A stretch of DNA of 64,000 nucleotides, from assembly GCA_023387375.1 (NCBI GenBank), contig JAEWIE010000041.1:86542-150541 (forward strand), in the 5' to 3' direction. Below, in pieces: positions 16,065 through 25,667 of the stretch. The stretch comes from Bacteroidota bacterium (lineage in GTDB: Bacteria; Bacteroidota; Bacteroidia; Flavobacteriales; Weeksellaceae). Made by a program: the position numbers and the translations under genes. The notes beneath the pieces are model-generated. The model saw only the letters and a program-made list of their open reading frames with translations, searched no databases and was not told the DNA's origin. Every line of letters starts with the position of its first letter. Within the stretch, counting starts at the first letter, position 1.

Positions 16065-17528
16065 TTATAGCTCGACCACAGGATCTAGTAATTCCTCCAT
16101 TTTGCTTTTCACCTGACTCACGGATCCACTATAATTATTAATTAAAAGTGAAAAAGTAAGGGTTTTCCCAGAATTCGTTTTGACATATCCAGCAAGTGTT
16201 TTGACTTTATTTAAAGTCCCTGTCTTCGCAAAAATATGTCCATGACCAGCGCCATAAAACATTTTCTTTAGTGTTCCCGTTTGTCCCGCAATAGGCAAAG
16301 ATTCGAAAAAACTTTGGTAATAAGGCTCGGACATTTCGTCTGCTAAAAAGAGCGCCTGAGAGATTGGAGTTACGCGGTGATTTCGTGAAAGTCCGCTTCC
16401 ATCCATATAGATCAAAGCAGAGGTATCAAATCCTTTTTCGTCTAGATGCTTTACGACTACTTCTCTTCCCGATGATAAGGTTTGGCTTCCTAATTTCTGA
16501 AAGCCTACCATTCGAAGTAGAGATTCCGCAAGCGCATTGTCACTTCTTTGATTGGTGTCATAAACAATGTCTTTTAGACTGGGCGATGTATAGGTCATCA
16601 CTAATTTACGAGTTTCAGGATCCTTGTCTATTGGCCTAGGAATCACTTTACCAGAAATGGAAATCCCCTTCTTAATCATATTGGTTCTAAGGGTATTTCC
16701 TAGGTAATAAGGAACGTCAGGAAGCGTGGTATGTACCGGCTTTCCCTCAAATTCATCCGCGAAGACCAGCTTATCTTGGTAAGGAGAAATATAAAAATAT
16801 TGTTTATGCTGCTCAAAAGGATTTTTCTTTGAAATGGTTAATTTCTCCTTTCTCGGGTCGATATTCTGTGTAGAACCTACGGGCAAATAATAATTATTGT
16901 GCTCCATCCAAACCACATTGGCCGGTAAGGATCTAAGATGGCTCGATTTAAATACCGCATTTTGCAAAATAAGATTTCCCTCAATCTTCTTAATACCTAG
17001 ATCGGACATTGCAGCGATATATTCATTAACAAGACTTCCATAGGTAAGGGCGCCTGCTTTGCCTGTACCTAGTGACGGGTCCGCGCTTCCTACAATGTAT
17101 AGATCCCCCTTAAGAACACCCTGCTCATCAATCTGGCCCGAGTACTCTAACTGAGTATTCCATTTGAAATCCGGACCTAAAAGCGAAAGGGCTGTATCGG
17201 TTGTTAATAGTTTGGTAGTGGAAGCAGGTATCAGTGCTTCTGTTTCGTTGTATGCACTTACAATTTTTTTAGTAGCAGGGTCGTACAGAACAAAACCCCA
17301 ATTTGCATTTCTAAGTACAGGATCATCTAGGAGTTTGTCTATAGAGGAGTTAACGAGATTTTTTGCACTTTTAGACCAAAGGTCGGCTTTCTCTTCAAGG
17401 GCCGCACCACCCATGTGGATTTCCTCGAATTGCGACAATTGAGAAGGCATACCTCCCATTTGTGCAAAGGACAACGGCGCAAGTGAAAGCATTATTGCCG
17501 CTGCTAAATTCTTTACTCTAATCATCAA
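16065..17528 (-). CDS. dacB: D-alanyl-D-alanine carboxypeptidase/endopeptidase, PBP4 (DacB) type
   Basis: A secreted class C penicillin-binding protein that trims or cleaves peptidoglycan peptides. It has 487 residues with a signal peptide (about 1-22, ending LSFAQ). The serine motif is Ser103-Thr-Thr-Lys106, the second motif is SDN in NQRSDNALAESLLR, and the third is KTG in IFAKTGTLNKVKTLAGY. A large insertion between motifs 1 and 2 is typical of PBP4. A paralogue lies at 49465-50838 with different motif residues. It is followed by a terminator and is probably monocistronic. Confidence 0.94.
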   Translation of the reverse strand: MMIRVKNLAAAIMLSLAPLSFAQMGGMPSQLSQFEEIHMGGAALEEKADLWSKSAKNLVNSSIDKLLDDPVLRNANWGFVLYDPATKKIVSAYNETEALIPASTTKLLTTDTALSLLGPDFKWNTQLEYSGQIDEQGVLKGDLYIVGSADPSLGTGKAGALTYGSLVNEYIAAMSDLGIKKIEGNLILQNAVFKSSHLRSLPANVVWMEHNNYYLPVGSTQNIDPRKEKLTISKKNPFEQHKQYFYISPYQDKLVFADEFEGKPVHTTLPDVPYYLGNTLRTNMIKKGISISGKVIPRPIDKDPETRKLVMTYTSPSLKDIVYDTNQRSDNALAESLLRMVGFQKLGSQTLSSGREVVVKHLDEKGFDTSALIYMDGSGLSRNHRVTPISQALFLADEMSEPYYQSFFESLPIAGQTGTLKKMFYGAGHGHIFAKTGTLNKVKTLAGYVKTNSGKTLTFSLLINNYSGSVSQVKSKMEELLDPVVEL

Positions 17529-17675
17529 AATCTAATTTTCACATAAGTGGTTAAAAACCTCAAATCCCTTTAAAAACGAGAATTCTAGGTTTTAACCAAC
17601 GCCCAAAAATAGAAATTAATATTGAAAACCAAAGGTTTACCCTCATTAAATAAGGATAAATAGTGTTAAAAAATG

Positions 17676-20123
17676 TTAAAAATCAACAGTGATTTCTTTC
17701 TTGATCGATTTGTACCCGCTAACCTCATCAAATTCCTCCAGGCTCTTAAGAAGCAAATCTTTGTAGGTTTGGTACTTTGATCCTCGGGGTAATTTTAGTA
17801 GAATTTGATACTGGTATAATAGATTAATCTTTCCAATAGGTGATTTTTCAGGGCCTAAGATACAATCGAGTGGAAGGTATTTTCTTAAAATGGATCCTAA
17901 AAACTGAGAGGCCCGATCTACTTTATCTTCCTTTCGATGCTTTAACTCAATTAAGATAGTTTTGACATAAGGAGGATACTGAAATTTGCGCCGCTCATTT
18001 AAAAAGTGATCGTACAGTTTCTGCGTATCTTGGTGTTCAATCAAATCGAAGACTCTATGCGCAGGATTGAACGTTTGAATGAGTACGACTCCTTTGCCCG
18101 ATACTCGCCCGGCGCGTCCTGCCGTTTGGGTAATAAGTTGGTAGGCGCGCTCTTCCGCCCGATAGTCCTGCACATATAAAAGATGATCGGCGCGAGGTAT
18201 CACCACAAGTTCAATATGATCAAAATCCAGCCCTTTTGAAATCATTTGAGTGCCCACCACAATGTCGGTTTCTCGGTTTTCGATTCGTTCGTAGAGTTGT
18301 TCGTAAGCAAATTTTCGACGCATCGAATCCACGTCCATACGCTCAACCTGATTCTCGGGAAATAGCTTGACGAGCTCTTCGTAAAGCTGCTCCACTCCTA
18401 CTCCTTTGGTATTTAATTTTTCAGACTGACAACGTGGGCAGCTCTTTGGTTTTGCCGCCTTATGTCCACAGTAATGGCATTTAAGTTCGTTTGAAAACTT
18501 ATGATACGTCATGACCACATCGCAATTGCTGCAATAACTCACATATCCACAACTTTCGCATTCTAGTACATTGGCATACCCCCTTCGGTTGTGAAGCACT
18601 AAGATTTGATTTCGAGCTTCAAGCGTTTGATTCATTTCCAAAAGCGTACTCTCTGCAAAATCACCTACGACCGTTTTTGATTCCATTGCCTCCTTATAGT
18701 TTAAGAGCCTATATTTAGGCAAGGCCGCGCCTTTGTAACGCTCCTTCAAACTCACAAGCTTGAGCTTTCCTCGACGGGTTAAATAAATACTTTCCACGGA
18801 AGGGGTGGCCGAACCTAATAAAACATTTGCCTCATAGATTTGACCTAGTTTTAAACTGGCTTCTCTTGCGCTAAAATAAGGTTGTAGTCCTTTAGTACGG
18901 TAGGCCTGGTCATGCTCTTCATCCACAATAAGTAAACCAAGGGACTTGAAAGGAAGAAAAAGGGAAGCTTTTGTGCCAATTAGTAATTGAATCGTCCCAT
19001 CACTCACTCTTTTCCAAACCTCGACTTTTTCAAAATCAGATAGTTTGGAATGGTAATAACCTAGAGCAGAACCAAACTTCACTTCGAGACGGTGAATAAT
19101 TTGCTTTGTAAGCGAAATTTCAGGAAGCAAATAAAGGACAAACTTCCCTGCTTCGAGCGTTTTTGCAATTAGTTCCATATACAGATGGGTCTTCCCTGAT
19201 CCCGTAACGCCGTGCAGGAGTACATTCGCTCTTTTCGAAAACGCATTTTCTATGTTTTCTAAGGCAAGGGTTTGTTCTGCACTAAGCGTTTCGAATGTTT
19301 CCAAATCTCCATCAAAATACTCAAGACGATCTTTTTCAATGAGATATTGCTCCACAATTCCTTTATCGATAAGTCCTTTAAGCTGAACTTGACCAAATTC
19401 CTTACTTTGAAGGAGTTCCGATTTACGAATCAAACCCTCCGGATCCTCTGTCTGTTTTTCGACCAAAGTGAGAAATAACGCCTGCTGTTTCTTGGAGCGT
19501 TTTAATTCGACCAGGGTCTGCGCGAATTTTTCTGCTTTCAAATAAAGAGGATCCAATTTTACATACAAGACCTCTTTGGCTTTGTACTTTTCCGCAATTC
19601 GTTCATCTATCTCAATATAGCGAAGCTCGATTAGACTATAAATTGTCTTTACGATTTCTTTTTTGGGAATAAAGGCTTCAATTTCCGAGAAATTGATTAG
19701 TTGTCTTACTTCTAAAGCTTGAATAAGATACATTTCGTTGGAATCCAGATTCTCAAATTCAATCTGAGCTCCAGGCGTCAGTTTCACATAAGTTTCACTC
19801 TCTAACTTTAAGGAGCCTGGAAAGGCAAAGCGATAAATCTCTCCTAAATTAACAAGGTAATACGAACTTAAAAAGTTCCAAAATTCGAGCTGTTCGATGG
19901 GCAGAATGGGACTATCATCTAGTAGACTAATCACTTCCTTGACCACTGCCAATTCGGGCTCCTCTACTGTAATCTCATGGAGAATAGCGGTGTAAATCTT
20001 CTTACCTCCAAAGGGAACTAAAACTCTCTGCCCTGGCTTTAGTAAACCAGCCAACACATTGGGAATACGATAAGTGAAAGTTCCCGGCAAATTAAGCGGT
20101 AATATGACTTTTACAAATTCCAA
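17676..20123 (-). CDS. priA: Primosomal replication restart helicase PriA
   Basis: A 3'-5' DNA helicase that reloads the replisome at stalled forks. It has 815 residues. The N-terminal DNA-binding domain begins with ILPLNLPGTFTYRIPN. Then come Walker A GVTGSGKTH (about 303), the DEEHDQAYR box and the zinc-binding insertion with eight cysteines (CESCGYVSYCSNCD through KSCPRCQS). Motifs GTQMISKGLDFDHIELV and QTAGRAGR follow. The start ATG at 20123 fits the family N-terminus. The gene appears single; nothing is odd. Confidence 0.97.
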   Translation of the reverse strand: MEFVKVILPLNLPGTFTYRIPNVLAGLLKPGQRVLVPFGGKKIYTAILHEITVEEPELAVVKEVISLLDDSPILPIEQLEFWNFLSSYYLVNLGEIYRFAFPGSLKLESETYVKLTPGAQIEFENLDSNEMYLIQALEVRQLINFSEIEAFIPKKEIVKTIYSLIELRYIEIDERIAEKYKAKEVLYVKLDPLYLKAEKFAQTLVELKRSKKQQALFLTLVEKQTEDPEGLIRKSELLQSKEFGQVQLKGLIDKGIVEQYLIEKDRLEYFDGDLETFETLSAEQTLALENIENAFSKRANVLLHGVTGSGKTHLYMELIAKTLEAGKFVLYLLPEISLTKQIIHRLEVKFGSALGYYHSKLSDFEKVEVWKRVSDGTIQLLIGTKASLFLPFKSLGLLIVDEEHDQAYRTKGLQPYFSAREASLKLGQIYEANVLLGSATPSVESIYLTRRGKLKLVSLKERYKGAALPKYRLLNYKEAMESKTVVGDFAESTLLEMNQTLEARNQILVLHNRRGYANVLECESCGYVSYCSNCDVVMTYHKFSNELKCHYCGHKAAKPKSCPRCQSEKLNTKGVGVEQLYEELVKLFPENQVERMDVDSMRRKFAYEQLYERIENRETDIVVGTQMISKGLDFDHIELVVIPRADHLLYVQDYRAEERAYQLITQTAGRAGRVSGKGVVLIQTFNPAHRVFDLIEHQDTQKLYDHFLNERRKFQYPPYVKTILIELKHRKEDKVDRASQFLGSILRKYLPLDCILGPEKSPIGKINLLYQYQILLKLPRGSKYQTYKDLLLKSLEEFDEVSGYKSIKKEITVDF

Positions 20124-20170
20124 TCTCTTTTAATTTAATCCAAGTTTAAAAGTAAAGGTAATACAATTTA

Positions 20171-20204
20171 AAAAGCCGCCCAGATACAAGGATCAAAACG
20201 GCTT
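20171..20204 (-). terminator. Terminator after proline dehydrogenase gene
   Basis: On the reverse strand AAGCCG and CGGCTT pair around a 20-base loop and are followed by TTTTAAA. The stem is only six pairs, so strength is moderate. It sits 26 bases beyond the end of the proline dehydrogenase gene. Confidence 0.5.
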
Positions 20205-20229
20205 CTATAACTATTTTTATTTTGTTCGT

Positions 20230-21396
20230 TTAGGATCTTCTCCTTTTAAGTTCTCGCTCAATAAGTCCTAACTCTCGTCCCGTTTGTCCCTTAACAGAGG
20301 TATTCTCTTGCGCTCGTCGAGTCAAATAAGGCACTACCTCGCGAACCGGACCATAAGGTAAGTATTTTGAGGCATTGTATTTATTTTCACCTAGGAAATA
20401 TGTGATATTGTCGCTCATTCCATAGAGCTGTCCAAAGAAAATATTCGGATGCGAATTGTCTAGTCCTTTTTCCTTCATTTTGTCCATGATGAGCTCAGTC
20501 GATTTCTCATTGTGCGTCCCGAAATATCCTGAAACGCGGTCCAAATGATTCATGACAAAATCAATTGCGGAATTGTAATTATCGTCTGTGGCTTGTTTCG
20601 TAGGCTGTATAGGGTCTGCGATTCCAAGAGCGGCCGCACGTTCTCTTTCTTTTTCCATATAGGCTCCTCGCACAAATTTATAGCCAAGGAAATAGCCTTT
20701 TTCGCTTGCTCTTTGCAAATCTTTTTCTAAGTGCTCCAGTCTGCCTGTACGATACATTTGAATCGTATTCCAAACAATCGCTTTCTCTTTATTATAAAGT
20801 GCCATCATATCAGCGACTAGTTCATCCACGGTATCTTGCATCTGCGTTTCTTCCGCATCCACCATTACCACAACCTGTTTTTCGTAAGCTAGGGCGCAAA
20901 CTTCTGCATAGCGCTGTTTCACTTTTTCCCATTCCTTAATTTCACTGCTCGTTAAGATGCCACCCGCTTGCACCGTACTGTAGAGTTCAAGGCGTCCAAA
21001 GCCCGTAGGCTTAAACACCACAAATGGGATGGCAGGATTGCCCTGCGCAAACTTAATGTTTTGCTTAATTTCCTCACACGTATGATCAAACGTATCCTCA
21101 CTTTCCTTTCCCTCTATGGCATAATCAAATATACTTCCGATGTGATGCGTATACATTTGATTGACTACTTGGAGACTTTTCTCTCTCGTTTCTCCCCCGG
21201 CAAACTGTTCAAAAAGCGTGTTTCTGACTACGGATTCAACAAAGGGAAATTCATTTTTAATGGTGAAATTTAAAACATTGATTCCTAAATTTGTAAGGGT
21301 GGGGTTTTCAATCGCTTTAAACATCCAGTACGCTTTCTTTAATTGCGAGGTTGATTTGTCCTGAAAGGCAATTTTTGTATCGTTAAATGGGGACAT
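20230..21396 (-). CDS. Proline dehydrogenase (monofunctional)
   Basis: A flavin enzyme that oxidises proline to pyrroline-5-carboxylate. The 388-residue barrel shows the conserved strands FVVFKPTGFGRLELY, VMVDAEETQMQD and YFLGYKFVRGAYMEKER. The C-terminal signature YLPYGPVREVVPYLTRRAQENTS is also present. It is a stand-alone PRODH of the FAD-binding superfamily, without the P5C dehydrogenase domain of PutA; the partner dehydrogenase must be elsewhere. It is divergent from aroB. Confidence 0.93.
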   Translation of the reverse strand: MSPFNDTKIAFQDKSTSQLKKAYWMFKAIENPTLTNLGINVLNFTIKNEFPFVESVVRNTLFEQFAGGETREKSLQVVNQMYTHHIGSIFDYAIEGKESEDTFDHTCEEIKQNIKFAQGNPAIPFVVFKPTGFGRLELYSTVQAGGILTSSEIKEWEKVKQRYAEVCALAYEKQVVVMVDAEETQMQDTVDELVADMMALYNKEKAIVWNTIQMYRTGRLEHLEKDLQRASEKGYFLGYKFVRGAYMEKERERAAALGIADPIQPTKQATDDNYNSAIDFVMNHLDRVSGYFGTHNEKSTELIMDKMKEKGLDNSHPNIFFGQLYGMSDNITYFLGENKYNASKYLPYGPVREVVPYLTRRAQENTSVKGQTGRELGLIERELKRRRS

Positions 21397-21469
21397 AATT
21401 GTAATAAATAATTAAAGGCTCAAATTTAATAATTGTTTGCGAACATTCAGAGGAAAAAAGTCATATTTG

Positions 21470-21477
21470 TACTTTTG
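21470..21477 (+). promoter_or_regulatory. -7 promoter box for aroB
   Basis: TACTTTTG matches TAnnTTTG and ends 14 bases before the aroB ATG at 21492. The nearest TTTG upstream is too far away (30 bases) to be a normal -33 box. Confidence 0.35.
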
Positions 21478-21491
21478 TAAAAATAAATTTC

Positions 21492-22532
21492 ATGATACAA
21501 TTCCTAGACGAAGACTTCACGAGCTTAAACGAGTGGATTGAGGAGCTATCGCCAAGCCAAATCCTAATTCTTGTCGACCAAAATACCCATCATTATTGTT
21601 TGCCAACCCTACTTGGAAATTTAAGGACGGAAATCCCATTTGAAATCATTGAACTAGAAGCAGGCGAAGAATTGAAAGACCTTAATTCAGCAGTCCAACT
21701 ATGGGAGATTTTAGCGGAGTTTCGCACGGATCGAAAAGCTTTACTTATCAATTTAGGAGGAGGAGTCATTAGCGACTTAGGTGGATTTGTGGCCTCCACT
21801 TATAAGCGTGGCATCCCCTTTATTCATATTCCTACTACTCTACTCTCCATGTGCGATGCGTCGATTGGAGGAAAAACGGGTATTGATTTTCAGTTTTATA
21901 AAAACGTGATTGGAACTTTCGAATTTCCAAAGGGCATTTTCGTCTACCGTGAATTTCTTGAAACCTTGCCGAAGGAGCAAATCTTAAGTGGGCTCGCTGA
22001 AATGCTTAAGCACGGTTTAATCCTCGATGCAAAGCATTGGCAGGACCTTACAGATCTAACGCAGTACAATGCAAAAACCATAGCTCCTTTTATTGAGCGG
22101 TCCATGGAATTAAAACAATCCGTAGTCGAGAAGGATTTTAAAGAGCAGAATATTCGAAAGTCACTCAACTTCGGACATACGATTGGACATTCCATTGAGA
22201 GTCTTTTTCTCAAATTAGGAAAAGAAGTCACCCACGGACACTGCGTCGCGATGGGAATGGTAATCGAAACTCAGTTATCGCATGCGCTTGGAAAACTAAA
22301 CGCGTCTGAGGCTGAATCCATAAGGCAAAAGCTGCTTTCGATCTATCCACTCCTCCCAATTGACTCTTTTACGAATGAATCGCTTCTTGAAAGGATGCGT
22401 CATGACAAAAAAAACGAAGATACTTCCTATATTAATTTTACTCTACTTTGCGGAATTGGCAATTTTTTAGTCAATGAAAGGGTAGCAGAATCCGAGATAA
22501 TTTCCGTTTTAGACACGTATCGAGCTCTTTAA
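21492..22532 (+). CDS. aroB: 3-dehydroquinate synthase
   Basis: The second step of the shikimate pathway, converting DAHP to 3-dehydroquinate with NAD and zinc. Its 346 residues include the NAD-binding glycine motif LINLGGGVISDLGGFVA (about 93-109) and the stretch GIPFIHIPTTLLSMCDASIGGKTGID. The zinc-binding segments are in SGLAEMLKHGLI, FGHTIGHSIES and THGHCVAMGM. It ends at 22532 and is probably monocistronic. The protein is ordinary. Confidence 0.96.
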   Translation: MIQFLDEDFTSLNEWIEELSPSQILILVDQNTHHYCLPTLLGNLRTEIPFEIIELEAGEELKDLNSAVQLWEILAEFRTDRKALLINLGGGVISDLGGFVASTYKRGIPFIHIPTTLLSMCDASIGGKTGIDFQFYKNVIGTFEFPKGIFVYREFLETLPKEQILSGLAEMLKHGLILDAKHWQDLTDLTQYNAKTIAPFIERSMELKQSVVEKDFKEQNIRKSLNFGHTIGHSIESLFLKLGKEVTHGHCVAMGMVIETQLSHALGKLNASEAESIRQKLLSIYPLLPIDSFTNESLLERMRHDKKNEDTSYINFTLLCGIGNFLVNERVAESEIISVLDTYRAL

Positions 22533-22629
22533 CCTTTTTAGAAACCAAACACTTATTTAAATTTTTACCCTTGATTATCAGATGCATACAATATATTGTA
22601 GAATAAATTCGAGGTTTATTTAGGGTTTT

Positions 22630-22644
22630 TGGCATGCAAATTGC
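22630..22644 (+). promoter_or_regulatory. Sigma-54-like promoter before the outer membrane barrel gene
   Basis: TGGCATGCAAATTGC matches the sigma-54 consensus TGGCAyr-N4-TTGC, with the GG and GC dinucleotides exactly ten bases apart. The predicted transcript start is about 24 bases before the ATG at 22680. No regulator gene is nearby. Confidence 0.6.
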
Positions 22645-22679
22645 CACTCCCATTGAAGTAAAATTTAAAATTAGAAAAT

Positions 22680-23270
22680 ATGAAAAAGTTATTATTAGGA
22701 GCTGCCCTTGCAGTAAGTTCATTAACGTTTGCTCAACAATTTGGAGTAAAAGCAGGTGTAAACGTTTCCAACATTTCTGATGACAATGATGTACAGACAA
22801 ATTCTAAAACAGGGTATTATGCCGGTGTATTTATGAATGCTCCGATTGCAGAAGACTTTAGTATTCAACCTGAGGTTCTTTACAACAGCTTAGGTACAAA
22901 ATACGACTATGGAAATGCATCCAGTACTTTAACTTTAGATTACATCACAGTACCGGTAATGTTCCAATACAACGTAGTTCCACAGTTCTACTTAGAAGCA
23001 GGACCTGAGTTTGGTTTCCTTGTGAACGCAAAATCAAAAGTAGAGTCAGGAAGCTTTGAAGGAACAGCGGATCTAGACAAAGACAACTTCAACTCCTTTA
23101 ACTTTGGTTTAGGTCTTGGAGCTGGATTTAACATCACTAACAACATTGGAATTAACGCTCGTTACGTAGCTGGATTCACAGATGCAACCGACGAAAGCAA
23201 CCAAGATTTCGGATCTGACGCGGACAACAAAAACAATGTGTTCCAAGCTGGGGTTACTTTTAAATTCTAA
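22680..23270 (+). CDS. Small outer membrane beta-barrel protein
   Basis: A 196-residue secreted protein with a clear signal peptide (MKKLLLGAALAVSSLTFAQQ, cleavage after about residue 18). The rest alternates polar and hydrophobic residues in strands, as in eight-stranded outer membrane barrels (PF13568/OmpX type): FGVKAGVNVSNIS, GYYAGVFMNAPI, SIQPEVLYNSLGTKY and IGINARYVAGF. It ends in the typical C-terminal Phe (VTFKF). Acidic loops (DDNDVQ, DESNQDFGSDAD) face outward. The ligand is unknown. It is preceded by a sigma-54-like promoter and followed by a strong terminator, so it is monocistronic. Confidence 0.9.
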   Translation: MKKLLLGAALAVSSLTFAQQFGVKAGVNVSNISDDNDVQTNSKTGYYAGVFMNAPIAEDFSIQPEVLYNSLGTKYDYGNASSTLTLDYITVPVMFQYNVVPQFYLEAGPEFGFLVNAKSKVESGSFEGTADLDKDNFNSFNFGLGLGAGFNITNNIGINARYVAGFTDATDESNQDFGSDADNKNNVFQAGVTFKF

Positions 23271-23302
23271 GCAGAATTAGAAACAATCAATCTTTTTATA
23301 AG

Positions 23303-23335
23303 AAAAGGCTCTCTTCAAAATGAAGAGAGCCTTTT
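23303..23335. terminator. Bidirectional terminator between the barrel gene and purF
   Basis: Perfect 14-base arms (23303-23316 and 23322-23335, core GGCTCTCTTC/GAAGAGAGCC) around a 5-base loop, with A/T tails on both sides. It serves the convergent barrel gene and purF. Confidence 0.88.
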
Positions 23336-23363
23336 CGTTTGGTTCTACTTAAATGATCTGCAG

Positions 23364-24857
23364 TTACTCAAAAAGCTCCGTTTGTTCTCCCTTTGCCACA
23401 GGGTATTTTTCGGTAAAGCATCCAAAACAGTGCTTATCGGATCCTAAGATTACCTTAAGATTCTCAATGCTTAAGAACTCTAAAGAGTCTACCCCTAAGT
23501 AATCTCTTAGTTCCTCTACGCTCATATTTGCAGAAATTAAATCGTCTTTCGAAGGCGTGTCAATTCCTAAGTAACAAGGTGCAATGATGGGCGGCGATAC
23601 ACTACGGAAGTGAATTTCTTTCACTCCGGCTTCTTTTAAAATCTTTACAAGGCGTTTCGAGGTAGTTCCCCGAACAATTGAATCGTCGATAATGACTACT
23701 CTTTTGCCTTTAATTTCGCTTTTGATCGGATTGAGTTTTAAATTCACGATGCGTTCACGCATATCCTGCGTAGGAATAATAAAGCTTCTTCCTACATAGC
23801 GGTTTTTGATAAGTACAGGGCGAAAAGGAATTCCAGATACTTTGGAAAAGCCAATAGCCGCTGGAACCCCCGAATCGGGAACACCAATGACAATGTCCGC
23901 TTCCACGGGAGCCTGCTCCCAAATTTTCTCTCCTGATTTTTCTCGAATCTCATGGACATTGATTCCTTCCAATGAGGAATCTGGGCGAGCAAAATAAATA
24001 TACTCAAAAGAACAGAGCTTTCTCTCACAGTTATCCTTCACCATATAAGACTGTAGACCCTTCTCATGATCGCTTGTGTAAACAATCTCTCCTGGTAAAA
24101 TATCACGCACATACTGAGCTCCCACCGCATCTAAAGCGGCAGTTTCAGAGGCAGCCACATACGTCTTCTCATCAATCGCACCTAAAACGAGTGGACGTAT
24201 TCCATGAAAATCTCGGAATGCAAAGAATTTATTTCTTGTAATTCCAACCACCGAATAAGCTCCTTCAATTTTTTCCATGGTGGATTTAATCGCCCCACGA
24301 AGTCCTAAATCTAAATTCTTCTGGATTAACCTTAAAATCACTTCTGAGTCAGACGTGGCCTTAAAGACTACACCCTCTGCCTCTAATTCCTTTTTAAGTT
24401 CTCGGGCATTGGTAAGATTACCGTTGTGCGCTATAGAAAGAATAATTTGGTCGTATTCATTCTTCGCAAAAAAAGGCTGGAAATTGAATTTCTTTTTGTC
24501 TCCGGCTGTTGTGTAACGAGTATGGCCAATGACTCCATTTCCCATAAAAGTCTCTGGATTGCGAATTTCTTTGTAGACATCTAAAACAAGACCTTCGTCT
24601 TTAATGTTAACAATCTTTCCCCCGTTCATCACCGAAATCCCACAGGCTTCTTGACCACGGTGTTGCAAGGCAAAGAGTCCGAATTGCGACAAGGAAAAAG
24701 TATCTGTATTCTCCTCAGAATACAAGGCAAAGATTCCACATTCTTCATTCGGTGCATCAAGGCGCTCCTGACTTTGACTACGCAAAAGATTACGACCGTA
24801 ATTTCTTGTTTTAAACTGCTCTAAATAGTCTTTTCTGTGGTTGTTTAAATTTTTCAT
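23364..24857 (-). CDS. purF: Amidophosphoribosyltransferase
   Basis: The first committed step of purine synthesis: PRPP and glutamine give phosphoribosylamine. It has 497 residues. The N-terminal nucleophile of the glutaminase domain is Cys40 in EECGIF, so about 39 residues must be removed or the true start is internal; the usual propeptide is about 11 residues. The PRPP site is in RVVIIDDSIVRGTTSKRLV. Cysteines in KLCSFEYIYFARPDS, IIAPCYLG and DKHCFGCFTEKYP match the Bacillus-type Fe-S cluster set. It follows purC by 41 bases in the same direction. Confidence 0.95.
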   Translation of the reverse strand: MKNLNNHRKDYLEQFKTRNYGRNLLRSQSQERLDAPNEECGIFALYSEENTDTFSLSQFGLFALQHRGQEACGISVMNGGKIVNIKDEGLVLDVYKEIRNPETFMGNGVIGHTRYTTAGDKKKFNFQPFFAKNEYDQIILSIAHNGNLTNARELKKELEAEGVVFKATSDSEVILRLIQKNLDLGLRGAIKSTMEKIEGAYSVVGITRNKFFAFRDFHGIRPLVLGAIDEKTYVAASETAALDAVGAQYVRDILPGEIVYTSDHEKGLQSYMVKDNCERKLCSFEYIYFARPDSSLEGINVHEIREKSGEKIWEQAPVEADIVIGVPDSGVPAAIGFSKVSGIPFRPVLIKNRYVGRSFIIPTQDMRERIVNLKLNPIKSEIKGKRVVIIDDSIVRGTTSKRLVKILKEAGVKEIHFRSVSPPIIAPCYLGIDTPSKDDLISANMSVEELRDYLGVDSLEFLSIENLKVILGSDKHCFGCFTEKYPVAKGEQTELFE

Positions 24858-24898
24858 TTGACTTTCTCTAACTTTAGACTTGCGTCTATTGGTTGTCC

Positions 24899-25621
24899 TT
24901 ATTTTTCGAGCGCAGCTTGAAGGCGCTCGTAAATTTCTACATACGCTTCTGTCACCTCACCAAGATCTCTTCTAAATCTATCTTTGTCGAGTTTCTTCAT
25001 TGTATCTTTATCCCACAAACGGCATGTATCTGGCGAAATTTCATCCGCTAAAATAATTTTACCATCAGAGGTTTTTCCAAGTTCGATTTTAAAATCCACA
25101 AGGATAATATTCATTCGGTCAAAGAGTTCCACCAAATGCTCATTGATTTCTGCTGTGAGCTTGTACATCTCATCTAGTTCTTCTCTTGTGGCAGCGCCTA
25201 AAAAGATCGCATGATAGTCGTTAATAAGCGGATCTCCTAGTTCGTCTTTTTTGTAACAAATATCAAAAATAGTGACAGGTGATTTAATTCCTTCTTCTAC
25301 CCCTAGTCTCTGCGCCATACTTCCTGCAGAATAATTTCTCACAACCATCTCAAGAGGAATAATCGATACTTTTCTTACAAGTTGCTCTCTCTCATCAAGT
25401 TGCTTGATAAAATGCGTTTCAACCCCTTTCTTTTTTAAGTATTCAAAAATGAGGGTTGTTATCGCATTGTTCATTTCTCCTTTTCGATCGAATGAACCTT
25501 TTTTTTGTGCATTAAATGCGGTGGCATCGTCTTTAAAACGCACAATGACTTCTTCTGGATTTTCGGTTGAAAAAATCTGTTTTGCTTTGCCCTCGTAGAG
25601 CATCTCTCCTTTTACATTCAT
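24899..25621 (-). CDS. purC: SAICAR synthase (phosphoribosylaminoimidazole-succinocarboxamide synthase)
   Basis: Joins aspartate to CAIR in purine synthesis. Its 240 residues are the normal bacterial size. Motifs: MLYEGKAKQIF at the N-terminus, SFDRKGEMNNAITTLIFEYL, EMVVRNYSAGSMAQRLG (substrate-binding Arg), and ILADEISPDTCRLWD. Translation could start at the first ATG (25621) or at Met7; the family N-terminus begins near Met7. It precedes purF on the reverse strand, forming a two-gene purine unit. Confidence 0.96.
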   Translation of the reverse strand: MNVKGEMLYEGKAKQIFSTENPEEVIVRFKDDATAFNAQKKGSFDRKGEMNNAITTLIFEYLKKKGVETHFIKQLDEREQLVRKVSIIPLEMVVRNYSAGSMAQRLGVEEGIKSPVTIFDICYKKDELGDPLINDYHAIFLGAATREELDEMYKLTAEINEHLVELFDRMNIILVDFKIELGKTSDGKIILADEISPDTCRLWDKDTMKKLDKDRFRRDLGEVTEAYVEIYERLQAALEK

Positions 25622-25667
25622 ACTTTTTACATTTGTTTCCCCTTGTTAAGGAAAATTTTATTAGGAT

